Shown here: piece by piece, positions 24,861 through 32,021 of the stretch | How positions within the stretch are numbered: position 1 is the stretch's first letter | How the letters are laid out: the number at the start of each line of letters is the position of its first letter | Source: UBA1930 sp943371535 | Lineage (GTDB): Bacteria > Bacteroidota > Bacteroidia > Chitinophagales > Chitinophagaceae | Length of the DNA: 64,000 nt | Direction of reading: 5' to 3' | Assembly (NCBI GenBank): GCA_943371535.1 | Contig: CALRVE020000010.1 | Location: forward strand, 31,061-95,060 | Program-made: the position numbers and the translations under genes | The notes under the pieces: generated by a model | What the model saw: only the letters and a program-made list of their open reading frames with translations | Told to the model about the DNA's origin: nothing | Databases searched by the model: none

Positions 24861-25780
24861 TGAAAAAAATTATTTTATATACGCTTTTTTGTATTTGTTC
24901 TGTATCAGTAATTAAAGCTGAAGAGTTACAAGCAAAAGTTACTGTAATTGCATCACGTGTTCCTACAACAGTAGATAGAAAAATATTTACCACATTACAA
25001 ACACAATTAAATAATTTACTGAACAATCGTAAATGGGGAGGTGATGTTTTTAAACAACAAGAAAAAATTGAGTGTAATTTTTTATTGAATATAGAAAGTG
25101 TTGTAGAGCCTAATGTATATAAAGCCTCATTAACTATACAAGCGGCAAGACCTGTGTTTAATTCAAGCTATCAAGCTGCATTGATAAACTTCATGGATGC
25201 AGATGTTACTTTTAAATACATAGAATATCAACCAGTAGAATTTAATGATAACAGAGTGCAAGGTTCTGATGCATTGGTAGCTAATTTAACAGCAGTTTTT
25301 GCATTTTACTCGTACATGATTATTGGAATGGATTATGAATCTTTTGCACCAAGGGGTGGAGATGTATTTTTTCAAAAAGCTCAAAACGTTGTAAACAATG
25401 CACCTGAAGGTAAAGGGATAAGTGGTTGGAGAGTTTTTGATGGGTTAAGAAATAGATATTTTTTAATTGAAAATTTAATGAATAGTAGATACAACATTAT
25501 TCATGATGTAATTTACTCCTACTACAGAGCAGGCTTAGATAATTTATACGATAAAGAAGAAGAAGCTAGAACCAATATTTTACAAGCCCTCACTCAATTA
25601 CAAGCTTTCAATAAAGAGAATGCCAACACCATGTTTGTGCAATTTTTTATGCAAAGCAAATCACAAGAATTAATTGGTGTATTTAAAAAAGGAACTCCAG
25701 AAACAAAGCAAAAAGCAAGAGAACTTTTAGGGTTATTAGATGTGGCAAATGCATCAAAATACAATGAAGAATTAAAGTAA
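24860..25780 (+). CDS. DUF4835-family exported protein
   Basis: Function unknown. The 306 aa begin with a signal peptide (KIILYTLFCICSVSVIKAEE) and match the DUF4835 pattern by content: an N-terminal beta-rich part (QAKVTVIASRVPTTVDRKIF, then FLLNIESVVEPNVYKASLTI) and a helical C-terminal half with the tract MIIGMDYESFAPRGGD. Start and stop are coupled to the neighbours (TAATG on both sides), so it is translated together with coaBC and the following small lipoprotein. In related genomes, from memory, it sits between coaBC and recN; no recN is present here. A periplasmic or envelope role is inferred only from the signal peptide. Confidence 0.85.
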   Translation: MKKIILYTLFCICSVSVIKAEELQAKVTVIASRVPTTVDRKIFTTLQTQLNNLLNNRKWGGDVFKQQEKIECNFLLNIESVVEPNVYKASLTIQAARPVFNSSYQAALINFMDADVTFKYIEYQPVEFNDNRVQGSDALVANLTAVFAFYSYMIIGMDYESFAPRGGDVFFQKAQNVVNNAPEGKGISGWRVFDGLRNRYFLIENLMNSRYNIIHDVIYSYYRAGLDNLYDKEEEARTNILQALTQLQAFNKENANTMFVQFFMQSKSQELIGVFKKGTPETKQKARELLGLLDVANASKYNEELK

Positions 25781-26142
25781 TGAGAATATCAATTGTTGCA
25801 GTACTTCTTTTTTTTATTGCATGCAAAGGCAATAATATCATTCCTGTTAATACCATGAAAGTAATGGTTTGGGATATGGCATGTGCCGATGAATTGGTTT
25901 TAGAAAAACAAGCCAAAGATTCTACCCTAAAAAAAAGCAATTTAGATTCACTTAGAAAAACCATATATCAACAAGTTTTTCAAGTACATAAAACTACTCA
26001 AGCTACATTTTATACCAATTATCAATATTATCAGCAACGTCCAGATTTGTTTAAAATACTGATGGATTCAGTTCAAAATTATGGCACTAGAGAAAGTACT
26101 AAACCAATTACAGTAAAGCCTCTTACCAATCCCATTCCTTAG
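25780..26142 (+). CDS. DUF4296-type small lipoprotein
   Basis: The 120 aa have a short signal sequence with a lipobox-like cysteine (VAVLLFFIAC), then a compact alpha-helical domain. VNTMKVMVWDMACADELVLE near the N-terminus and YYQQRPDLFKILMDSVQNYG near the C-terminus resemble the DUF4296 family as I remember it. Function unknown; probably membrane-anchored in the periplasm. Translationally coupled to the DUF4835 gene by TAATG. Last gene of the bamD-to-DUF4296 run. Confidence 0.75.
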   Translation: MRISIVAVLLFFIACKGNNIIPVNTMKVMVWDMACADELVLEKQAKDSTLKKSNLDSLRKTIYQQVFQVHKTTQATFYTNYQYYQQRPDLFKILMDSVQNYGTRESTKPITVKPLTNPIP

Positions 26143-26153
26143 CTATTGGCTTG

Positions 26154-26161
26154 TATATTTG
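26154..26161 (+). promoter_or_regulatory. promoter -7 element for the CoA-transferase operon
   Basis: TATATTTG (TAnnTTTG), 17 bases before the second in-frame ATG at 26179. Its position only 8 bases from the ATG at 26170 favours the later start. Confidence 0.45.
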
Positions 26162-26178
26162 TATCATAAATGCTTGTT

Positions 26179-26877
26179 ATGAATAAAGTTGTTGCTAATG
26201 CACATGCAGCTATTGCAGATATTACAGATGGAAGTACTATTATGTTAGGCGGCTTCGGTTTAAATGGAATTCCCGAAAATTGTATTGCAGCCTTGGTAGA
26301 AAATGGGGTTAAAAATTTAACTTGTATTTCTAATAATGCAGGGGTAGATGATTTTGGCTTAGGCTTACTACTACATACTCGTCAAATAAAAAAAATGATG
26401 AGTAGTTATGTTGGCGAAAATGCAGAATTTGAACGTCAATTATTGAGTGGTGAATTGGAAGTTGATTTAATACCACAAGGTACTTTAGCTACAAGAATTG
26501 AAATGGCAGGTATGGGCATTCCTGCTTTTTTTACACCAGCTGGTTATGGTACTGAAATAGCTGAAGGCAAAGAAGTACGTGAGTTTAATGGGAAAATGTA
26601 TTTAATGGAACATGCATTGCATGCAAACTTTTCAATTGTAAAAGCATGGAAAGGCGATACTATGGGGAATTTGATTTTTAGAAAAACCACTCGAAATTTT
26701 TCTACTTCAATGGCAAAAGCAGGCGACATTACGATTGCCGAAGTTGAAGAGTTGGTAGAACCTGGCATGTTAGATCCTGACGCAATTCATGTAGCAGGTG
26801 TTTATGTACATAGAGTTTTTCAAGGAAGCAATTATCAAAAACGAATCGAAAGAAAAACCATTCAACTAAAATCTTAA
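26179..26877 (+). CDS. scoA: 3-oxoacid CoA-transferase subunit A
   Basis: Alpha subunit of a family I CoA-transferase, probably succinyl-CoA:3-ketoacid or acetate:acetoacetyl-CoA type, used for ketone-body/short-chain acid activation. Start placed at the second ATG (26179, MNKVVANAHAAIADI), because the promoter element ends at 26161 and homology begins there; 26170 is the alternative. The 232 aa contain the oxyanion-loop region MLGGFGLNGIPENCI and SSYVGENAEFERQLLSGELE. Subunit B lies 760 bases downstream, separated by an unknown gene, whereas A and B are normally adjacent. Confidence 0.9.
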   Translation: MNKVVANAHAAIADITDGSTIMLGGFGLNGIPENCIAALVENGVKNLTCISNNAGVDDFGLGLLLHTRQIKKMMSSYVGENAEFERQLLSGELEVDLIPQGTLATRIEMAGMGIPAFFTPAGYGTEIAEGKEVREFNGKMYLMEHALHANFSIVKAWKGDTMGNLIFRKTTRNFSTSMAKAGDITIAEVEELVEPGMLDPDAIHVAGVYVHRVFQGSNYQKRIERKTIQLKS

Positions 26878-26889
26878 TCTGCAACTAAT

Positions 26890-27636
26890 ATGTTTGTTAG
26901 TGCCAATTTTTTAGCTATTCAATTTGGAGTGAACGATACTATTGCAAAATTTTTTGTTGATAGAGAACCTCCTAAAAACAATTTATATTGGAAAGATAAA
27001 TTATTGTATTTACGTCAGGCACCGGGTTATTTATTTCTACCAATTATTGTAGATACATTACATAGATTAGGTTTTGATAAAACGGTATTATTAAGCAATG
27101 AGTATATTGATGTACTTGAACAAATTGGTCATATTGCTGCTTTACAAGAAGCCGAAAAAATTACAACCGAACAAGCTGTTGAACAATGTATACAACTCAC
27201 CAAAGACAAAGCCACTAATCAATATTTTTATCAAGCATTGATTAACTATATGCAAGGTGGTAGCGATAATTTTATTTCGCCATTGTGTACACCATTCAAG
27301 GCTTTGCATAGGGGCGATATATTTTTATTTTCTGTAACAGTATTAAATTTTGATAACGAACTAGCTGAAAAAATTATTGAATTTTGGTTTGCCATTATTA
27401 GCTCTTTTTTGTTGTTAGATGATGCTGATGATGTAGAAACAGACCAACAAAACAATGATGAAAATGCTTTTTTAGAAAGTGGCTTAACCAAAGAAGGTAT
27501 TGAAAAAATAAAATTACTGTTGAGTAAAAATTTGAATTTGCTAAAAACATTAAATCCAACTTTAGCAAGAGGTATAGATGTTCAATTTATTAAAATGGCT
27601 CAACTACCTAACATTAAAGAATATTTAAATTACTAA
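26890..27636 (+). CDS. hypothetical protein between the CoA-transferase subunits
   Basis: Not recognised. The 248 aa are predicted mostly helical, with no signal peptide and no clear membrane segment. Visible features: FLAIQFGVNDTIAKFFVDRE at the start, LRQAPGYLFLPIIVDTLHRL near 55, and an acidic linker LLLDDADDVETDQQNNDENA at about 175. The acidic cluster superficially recalls prenyl-transferase aspartate motifs, but the surrounding signature is missing. It starts 12 bases after subunit A and ends three bases before subunit B, so it is certainly in the operon; codon usage looks like the neighbours. A chaperone or regulator of the transferase, or an unrelated passenger, are all possible. Confidence 0.8.
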   Translation: MFVSANFLAIQFGVNDTIAKFFVDREPPKNNLYWKDKLLYLRQAPGYLFLPIIVDTLHRLGFDKTVLLSNEYIDVLEQIGHIAALQEAEKITTEQAVEQCIQLTKDKATNQYFYQALINYMQGGSDNFISPLCTPFKALHRGDIFLFSVTVLNFDNELAEKIIEFWFAIISSFLLLDDADDVETDQQNNDENAFLESGLTKEGIEKIKLLLSKNLNLLKTLNPTLARGIDVQFIKMAQLPNIKEYLNY

Positions 27637-27639
27637 TTT

Positions 27640-28296
27640 ATGGCATTAGATAAATATGGTATAGCAAAACGCATTGCCCAAGAATTGAAAAATGGCATGT
27701 ATGTAAATTTAGGTATTGGTATTCCAACATTGGTGTCTAACTATATTCCAAATGGCATGACAGTTGTTTTTCAAAGTGAAAATGGAATTTTGGGTATGGG
27801 ACCATATCCAACAGAAGATGAAGTAGATGCCGATTTAATTAATGCAGGTAAAGAAACAGTTACTTTAATTAAGGGAGCTGCGTTATTTGATAGTGCCGAA
27901 AGTTTTGGTATGATTAGAGCTGGTAAAATAGATTTAACTGTTTTAGGTGCAATGGAAGTAAGCGATACTGGTGATATTGCCAATTGGAAAATTCCAGGTA
28001 AAATGGTAAAGGGAATGGGCGGTGCAATGGATTTAGTGGCAAGTGCAAAAAATATTATTGTAGCCATGATGCATACAAATCCTAAAGGTGAGAGTAAATT
28101 ATTGTCAAAGTGCACATTGCCATTAACAGGATTGGGTTGTGTGAAAAAAGTAGTAACCGAATTAGCTGTATTGAATATTACCGAAAATGGGTTTGAATTA
28201 ATTGAAAGAGCTCCGGGCGTTTCGGTTGAAGAAATACAAGCTAAAACTGCTGGTAGATTAATCGTTAATAGTGAAGTGCCAGAAATGGTTTTATAA
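27640..28296 (+). CDS. scoB: 3-oxoacid CoA-transferase subunit B
   Basis: Beta subunit carrying the catalytic glutamate that forms the enzyme-CoA thioester, in VFQSENGILGMGPYP. The 218 aa are full length and include the family motifs NLGIGIPTLVSNYIP and AMMHTNPKGESKLLSKCTLP. Separated from subunit A by the unknown gene at 26890-27636 with gaps of 12 and 3 bases, so all three are one transcript; the SDR gene 16 bases downstream probably belongs too. A 183-codon open frame on the opposite strand is a shadow. Confidence 0.93.
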   Translation: MALDKYGIAKRIAQELKNGMYVNLGIGIPTLVSNYIPNGMTVVFQSENGILGMGPYPTEDEVDADLINAGKETVTLIKGAALFDSAESFGMIRAGKIDLTVLGAMEVSDTGDIANWKIPGKMVKGMGGAMDLVASAKNIIVAMMHTNPKGESKLLSKCTLPLTGLGCVKKVVTELAVLNITENGFELIERAPGVSVEEIQAKTAGRLIVNSEVPEMVL

Positions 28297-28312
28297 TTTA
28301 AATAGATGATAT

Positions 28313-29032
28313 ATGCTAACACTAGAAAATAAAGTAATTGTTATAACAGGTGCTTCTAAAGGAATTGGTAAAGCATTGGCTTTGCAATTGTGTAAGCATT
28401 CATCTAAACTAGCTTTATTAGCAAGAAGTAAAACTGAATTAGAAGCATTGCAACAAGAAATTTTGATAGCAGGTGGAATTGCTGAAATATTTGTAGGAAA
28501 TGTTAGCGATGAAGCATTTGTACAACATGCAATTCAATCAACAATTACTAAGTTTGGAACTATTGATATTGTAATAAATAATGCTGGCTTTGGAGTTTTT
28601 AAACAAGTCGACGAAACTACAGCTGAAGAGTGGGACAATGTATTTGCTACTAATGTAAAAGGAACTTTTTTAGTAAGTAAAGCTGCAACTGCTGTAATGA
28701 AGCAAAATGAATCTGGTCATATTATTAATATAGCAAGCGATGTTGCTAAACGAGTATTTGCAGGTGGTGCATTGTATTGTGCTAGTAAATATGCTCAAGA
28801 TGCATATAGTATGGCGTTAAGAAAGGAGTTACGTGAGTTTGGTATTAAAGTTAGTGTAGTTTATAGCGGTTTGGTAGATTCTCATTTTCATGTAGAACCG
28901 CAAGGCGATAAAAGTCATGAAGATTGGCTAAAAGTAGAAGATATGGCCAACGCAATTATTTATATAGCTAGTCAACCCAAACATGTGGTAATTGATGAAT
29001 TAATGATACATCCATTAAGTCAGGATTATTAA
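28313..29032 (+). CDS. short-chain dehydrogenase/reductase (3-oxoacyl reductase-like)
   Basis: Classical SDR of 239 aa: cofactor motif ITGASKGIGKAL at residues 11-22, NNAGFG in the middle, and the catalytic YxxxK in LYCASKYAQDAY with a preceding Ser. Basic and acidic residues do not let me settle NADH against NADPH. Its place behind the CoA-transferase genes suggests a 3-hydroxyacyl/3-oxoacyl substrate, but SDRs are too broad for a firm assignment. It converges on the rhomboid gene with 19 bases between the stops. Confidence 0.88.
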   Translation: MLTLENKVIVITGASKGIGKALALQLCKHSSKLALLARSKTELEALQQEILIAGGIAEIFVGNVSDEAFVQHAIQSTITKFGTIDIVINNAGFGVFKQVDETTAEEWDNVFATNVKGTFLVSKAATAVMKQNESGHIINIASDVAKRVFAGGALYCASKYAQDAYSMALRKELREFGIKVSVVYSGLVDSHFHVEPQGDKSHEDWLKVEDMANAIIYIASQPKHVVIDELMIHPLSQDY

Positions 29033-29051
29033 TCATATAAAGCTTCTACAC

Positions 29052-29690
29052 TTAAGAAAACCACAGTTTAATACTTTGTGTAAAGTTGTAAATAGGGTCA
29101 AAATTGCTAAATAAATAACTAGCTGCAATTAAAAAAACAACACCATAAATACTGCCCCAAATATGTGCGGAATGGTTAACATTATCTCCTCCCTTTTTTT
29201 CTAAATATGCTGAGATAAATAAATAGATTGGGGCAAAAATAAATCCAGGAATAAATGGAGGTAAAATGAAAATGCCAATTTTAGCAGTTGGATATAAAAA
29301 TATTCCTGCAAAAACAATAGCCGAAACTGCTCCAGATGCTCCTAAACTTCTATATTGATAATCATTTTTATGTTTTAAATAAGTGGGTAGTAAAGAAACT
29401 ATTAATGCAGTTAGGTAAAGTAGTATAAAAACAATTCTACCATTGCTAATAGTGAAAATTTCATTGAATGTTTTTTCAACAAACTCACCAAACATATACA
29501 ACGAAAACATGTTGAATAGAAGGTGGGTCATATCGGCATGAATAAAACCACAAGTAATAAACCTATACCATTGATTTTGTTGAGTAACAGCAGGAGGATA
29601 AAAAATTAAATCATCTATAATTTTTTCATTTGAAAAAGCGGTATAAGAAATAATGGCTGTAAGAATAACAATAATAAGTGTTAGTGTCAT
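29052..29690 (-). CDS. rhomboid-family intramembrane serine protease
   Basis: Membrane protease that cleaves transmembrane substrates within the bilayer. The 212 aa have about six membrane segments. The catalytic Ser is S119 in LGASGAVSA and the catalytic His is H176 in NHSAHIWGSIYG; the earlier HxxxxHxxxN motif is HADMTHLLFNMFSLYMFG. All key residues are present, so it should be active. Alone on the minus strand ahead of rlmH (82-base gap). Confidence 0.92.
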   Translation of the reverse strand: MTLTLIIVILTAIISYTAFSNEKIIDDLIFYPPAVTQQNQWYRFITCGFIHADMTHLLFNMFSLYMFGEFVEKTFNEIFTISNGRIVFILLYLTALIVSLLPTYLKHKNDYQYRSLGASGAVSAIVFAGIFLYPTAKIGIFILPPFIPGFIFAPIYLFISAYLEKKGGDNVNHSAHIWGSIYGVVFLIAASYLFSNFDPIYNFTQSIKLWFS

Positions 29691-29772
29691 TTGGTAAAAT
29701 AAATGAAATTATTACAAAGCAACAAAGATTGGTTAGTGCATAGAAACATAAACTTGGATAAGCTATGTTTAA

Positions 29773-30246
29773 TTATACATGATGATACTTTTCATTTCTT
29801 AAAATGGTACAAGCTCTATATAATTGTTCAGCTAAAATAAGTCGAACCAACATGTGAGGAAAAACAAGATTTGATAAACTCCAAACTAAATTGGCTCTTT
29901 TAGTAACACTTGCATCTACACCAAATGCACCTCCAATTAAAAATACAATTCGTTTGGTGCTTTCATTGGCTCTTTGTTGAATAAAAGTTGCCAATTGGGG
30001 CGATGTTAAGGCTTTGCCACGTTCATCTAATAATACTAAAAAATCATCGGCTGTTAATTGTGCAAGTACAATAGTAGCTTCAGCTTTTTTCAAAGCTTCT
30101 TCACTTAAAACAGCAGCATTTTTTGGTGGAGATATAATCAGCCATTCGGCAGAAAAGTATTTATTAAGACGATTGGAAAAATCGGTAATCCCATCTTTTA
30201 CATAAGTTTCATGGGGTTTTCCTACGCTCCACAATTGCATTTTCAT
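29773..30246 (-). CDS. rlmH: 23S rRNA (pseudouridine1915-N3)-methyltransferase
   Basis: SPOUT-type methyltransferase that modifies pseudouridine 1915 in helix 69 of 23S rRNA. The 157 aa are full length. Motifs: LLDERGKALTSPQLATFIQQ, the SAM-binding knot FLIGGAFGVDASVTKRA, and the C-terminal LVRLILAEQLYRACTILRN ending in YH(H)V as in the family. Minus strand, 27 bases downstream of plsY. Confidence 0.96.
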   Translation of the reverse strand: MKMQLWSVGKPHETYVKDGITDFSNRLNKYFSAEWLIISPPKNAAVLSEEALKKAEATIVLAQLTADDFLVLLDERGKALTSPQLATFIQQRANESTKRIVFLIGGAFGVDASVTKRANLVWSLSNLVFPHMLVRLILAEQLYRACTILRNEKYHHV

Positions 30247-30273
30247 GTTTCAAAAGATATTTATTAATGCAAC

Positions 30274-30930
30274 TTAATCTTTCTTTTTTCGGCGATGATC
30301 TCTAAACTTTAAGATAGGCACTTTGCCTTCTGTTCCTTTAATTATTCTACCAATATTTTTTTGATGCGTAAGTACAATCATTAGTGCAACTAACACAGCA
30401 AAAATTCTGTAAAGCGTTTCTTTTTCGTTGAAGATGAATAATATGAACACCATAAACGCAATACCTGCTAATATTGAACTTAATGAAACAAATCGAGTTA
30501 AATACAATACCAATAAAAAAACAGCAATACAACAAATAGCTACTAAAGGTTGAATGGCAACGGCCATACCAAATAAAGTTGCTACACCTTTTCCTCCTTT
30601 AAAATTGGCCCATACTGGAAAAATATGTCCTAACACCGCTGCCAAACCTAAACCAATCATTAAATTGGTTCTATATAATTCATTATCGCTACCTAAATAG
30701 CTTGGTAAAAAGAAGAAATACAAAGAGGTAGCTAAAACACCTTTCAACATATCTACTATCATAACAAAAGTGCCCCATTTTGGTCCTAGTACTCTATAAG
30801 TGTTGGTTGCACCTGCGTTTCCACTTCCATAATCTCGGATATCGATATTAAAAAATTTCTTGCTTACCCAAATTGAGGTAGGAATAGACCCAATTAAGTA
30901 CGCTAATATGATGAGTATTAATTCGTTCAT
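30274..30930 (-). CDS. plsY: acyl-phosphate glycerol-3-phosphate acyltransferase
   Basis: Integral membrane enzyme that acylates glycerol-3-phosphate with acyl-phosphate, first step of phospholipid synthesis. Start chosen at the ATG at 30930 (MNELILIILAYLIGSIPTS), nine codons inside the longest frame, because the membrane segment and homology begin there. The 218 aa hold the three conserved loops: SGNAGATNTYRVLG, a middle WANFKGGKGVATLFG, and the C-terminal LTHQKNIGRIIKGTE. A charged tail RDHRRKKKD ends the protein. Partner plsX is not in the window. Confidence 0.94.
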   Translation of the reverse strand: MNELILIILAYLIGSIPTSIWVSKKFFNIDIRDYGSGNAGATNTYRVLGPKWGTFVMIVDMLKGVLATSLYFFFLPSYLGSDNELYRTNLMIGLGLAAVLGHIFPVWANFKGGKGVATLFGMAVAIQPLVAICCIAVFLLVLYLTRFVSLSSILAGIAFMVFILFIFNEKETLYRIFAVLVALMIVLTHQKNIGRIIKGTEGKVPILKFRDHRRKKKD

Positions 30931-31012
30931 TCTTTGGTTGAAGTTTGCGAATAACAAATATAAGGCTTTGAGGGCTTAATTTTTTCACAATTTCTTAATA
31001 TTCAGTATGCAG

Positions 31013-31825
31013 CTAAATGGTAAAATGCATAGCAATCCATGCACCTTTAGTAATGGTTTGTTGGTGTTGCCAATGATATTTTTGTACAGCTTCAAGTATA
31101 TCTTTTTCATCTTCAACTAATAATCCACTTAAAACAATGGTGCCATTTGCTGCAATTGATTGATGTAATAGTGCCAAATTATCAAGAATAATATTTTTAT
31201 TGATATTGGCTAATACAATATCAAAAGGCTTATTGGTTTTTGCAGTGTCCCCTTTTTCTACAATAATATTTGTACAATAATTATTTTGAACATTCTCTAT
31301 GCTGTTTTCAATACACCAATCATCATAATCTACTGCCAATATGTTTGTTGCACCTAATTTTTCGGCAAGTATGGCTAAAATGCCTGTTCCAGTTCCAAAA
31401 TCAAAAACTGTTTTATTAGCAAAATCAATATTTTTCATTAACTGCATTACTGAAAATGTGGTAGCATGATGACCAGTACCAAAACTCATTTTAGGGGTAA
31501 TCAAAATTTCGTGTGCTACATTTTTTAGAGGGGAATGAAAATGAGCTCTAATACCTACAAAATCATCTACCATTACTGGATCGAAATTAGATTCCCAAAC
31601 AGCATTCCAGTTTTGTTTTTCAATGGTTTGTTGGTTGAAGGTTAATTCAAAAGTATTGAGTGTTTCTTGTAGTTCAACGCTATTGAATAACTCAGATGAG
31701 ATATATGCTTTTACTCCAGTTTCATTGGTTTCAAAACCTTCATAACCTTGATTTTCTAATAATGCAACTAGTATTTCTTGTGTGGTTTCGTTAGAAGTTG
31801 CTATGCTGATTTCTGTGTAGTTCAT
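31013..31825 (-). CDS. prmA: ribosomal protein L11 methyltransferase
   Basis: SAM-dependent methylation of ribosomal protein L11. The 270 aa have a divergent N-terminal domain and a Rossmann methyltransferase core: FGTGHHATTFSVMQLMKN, motif I DFGTGTGILAILAEKLGA, then VLANINKNIILDNL matching the NPPF-like site of PrmA as DIVLANIN. Minus strand between plsY and pnp, with its own 55-base gap to plsY. Confidence 0.94.
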   Translation of the reverse strand: MNYTEISIATSNETTQEILVALLENQGYEGFETNETGVKAYISSELFNSVELQETLNTFELTFNQQTIEKQNWNAVWESNFDPVMVDDFVGIRAHFHSPLKNVAHEILITPKMSFGTGHHATTFSVMQLMKNIDFANKTVFDFGTGTGILAILAEKLGATNILAVDYDDWCIENSIENVQNNYCTNIIVEKGDTAKTNKPFDIVLANINKNIILDNLALLHQSIAANGTIVLSGLLVEDEKDILEAVQKYHWQHQQTITKGAWIAMHFTI

Positions 31826-31917
31826 TTTTTAGATAAGCGTTTAAGGTGTGAATGAGTGGCTAAGAGAAAAAAGAGAGAAAGAGTAAAAGAGAATTGATTC
31901 AATATTAGTTTAGAAGA

Positions 31918-31977
31918 AATCTGTGTAAATCTATCTAATCCGTGTCATCTGTGTTCCAAACAAATCTGTGTTCCAAA
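31918..31977. repeat. CTGTGTT/CCGTGTC-type short repeats
   Basis: The gap between prmA and pnp holds several copies of the words found at 91-118: CTGTGTAAAT, AATCCGTGTCATCTGTGTTC and AATCTGTGTTCCAAA, the last half tandemly repeated (CTGTGTTCCAAA twice). Confidence 0.5.
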
Positions 31978-31990
31978 ACTCAAAAAAACA

Positions 31991-32013
31991 AACCCCCGAG
32001 GTTATCGAGGGTT
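31991..32013 (-). terminator. intrinsic terminator after pnp
   Basis: Minus strand AACCCTCGA / TCGGGGGTT, nine pairs with one G-U, loop TAACC, followed by TGTTTTTTTG. Confidence 0.85.
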
Positions 32014-32021
32014 AATGTTAT

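Noticed and set aside
26890..27636. Polyprenyl synthase identity for the unknown protein, from its DDADD cluster
   Set aside because: A single acidic cluster in a low-complexity linker; the second aspartate motif and the flanking signature are missing.
27771..28322. 183-codon open frame opposite the CoA-transferase B subunit
   Set aside because: Fully covered by scoB, which has all family motifs; the product looks like random hydrophobic sequence.
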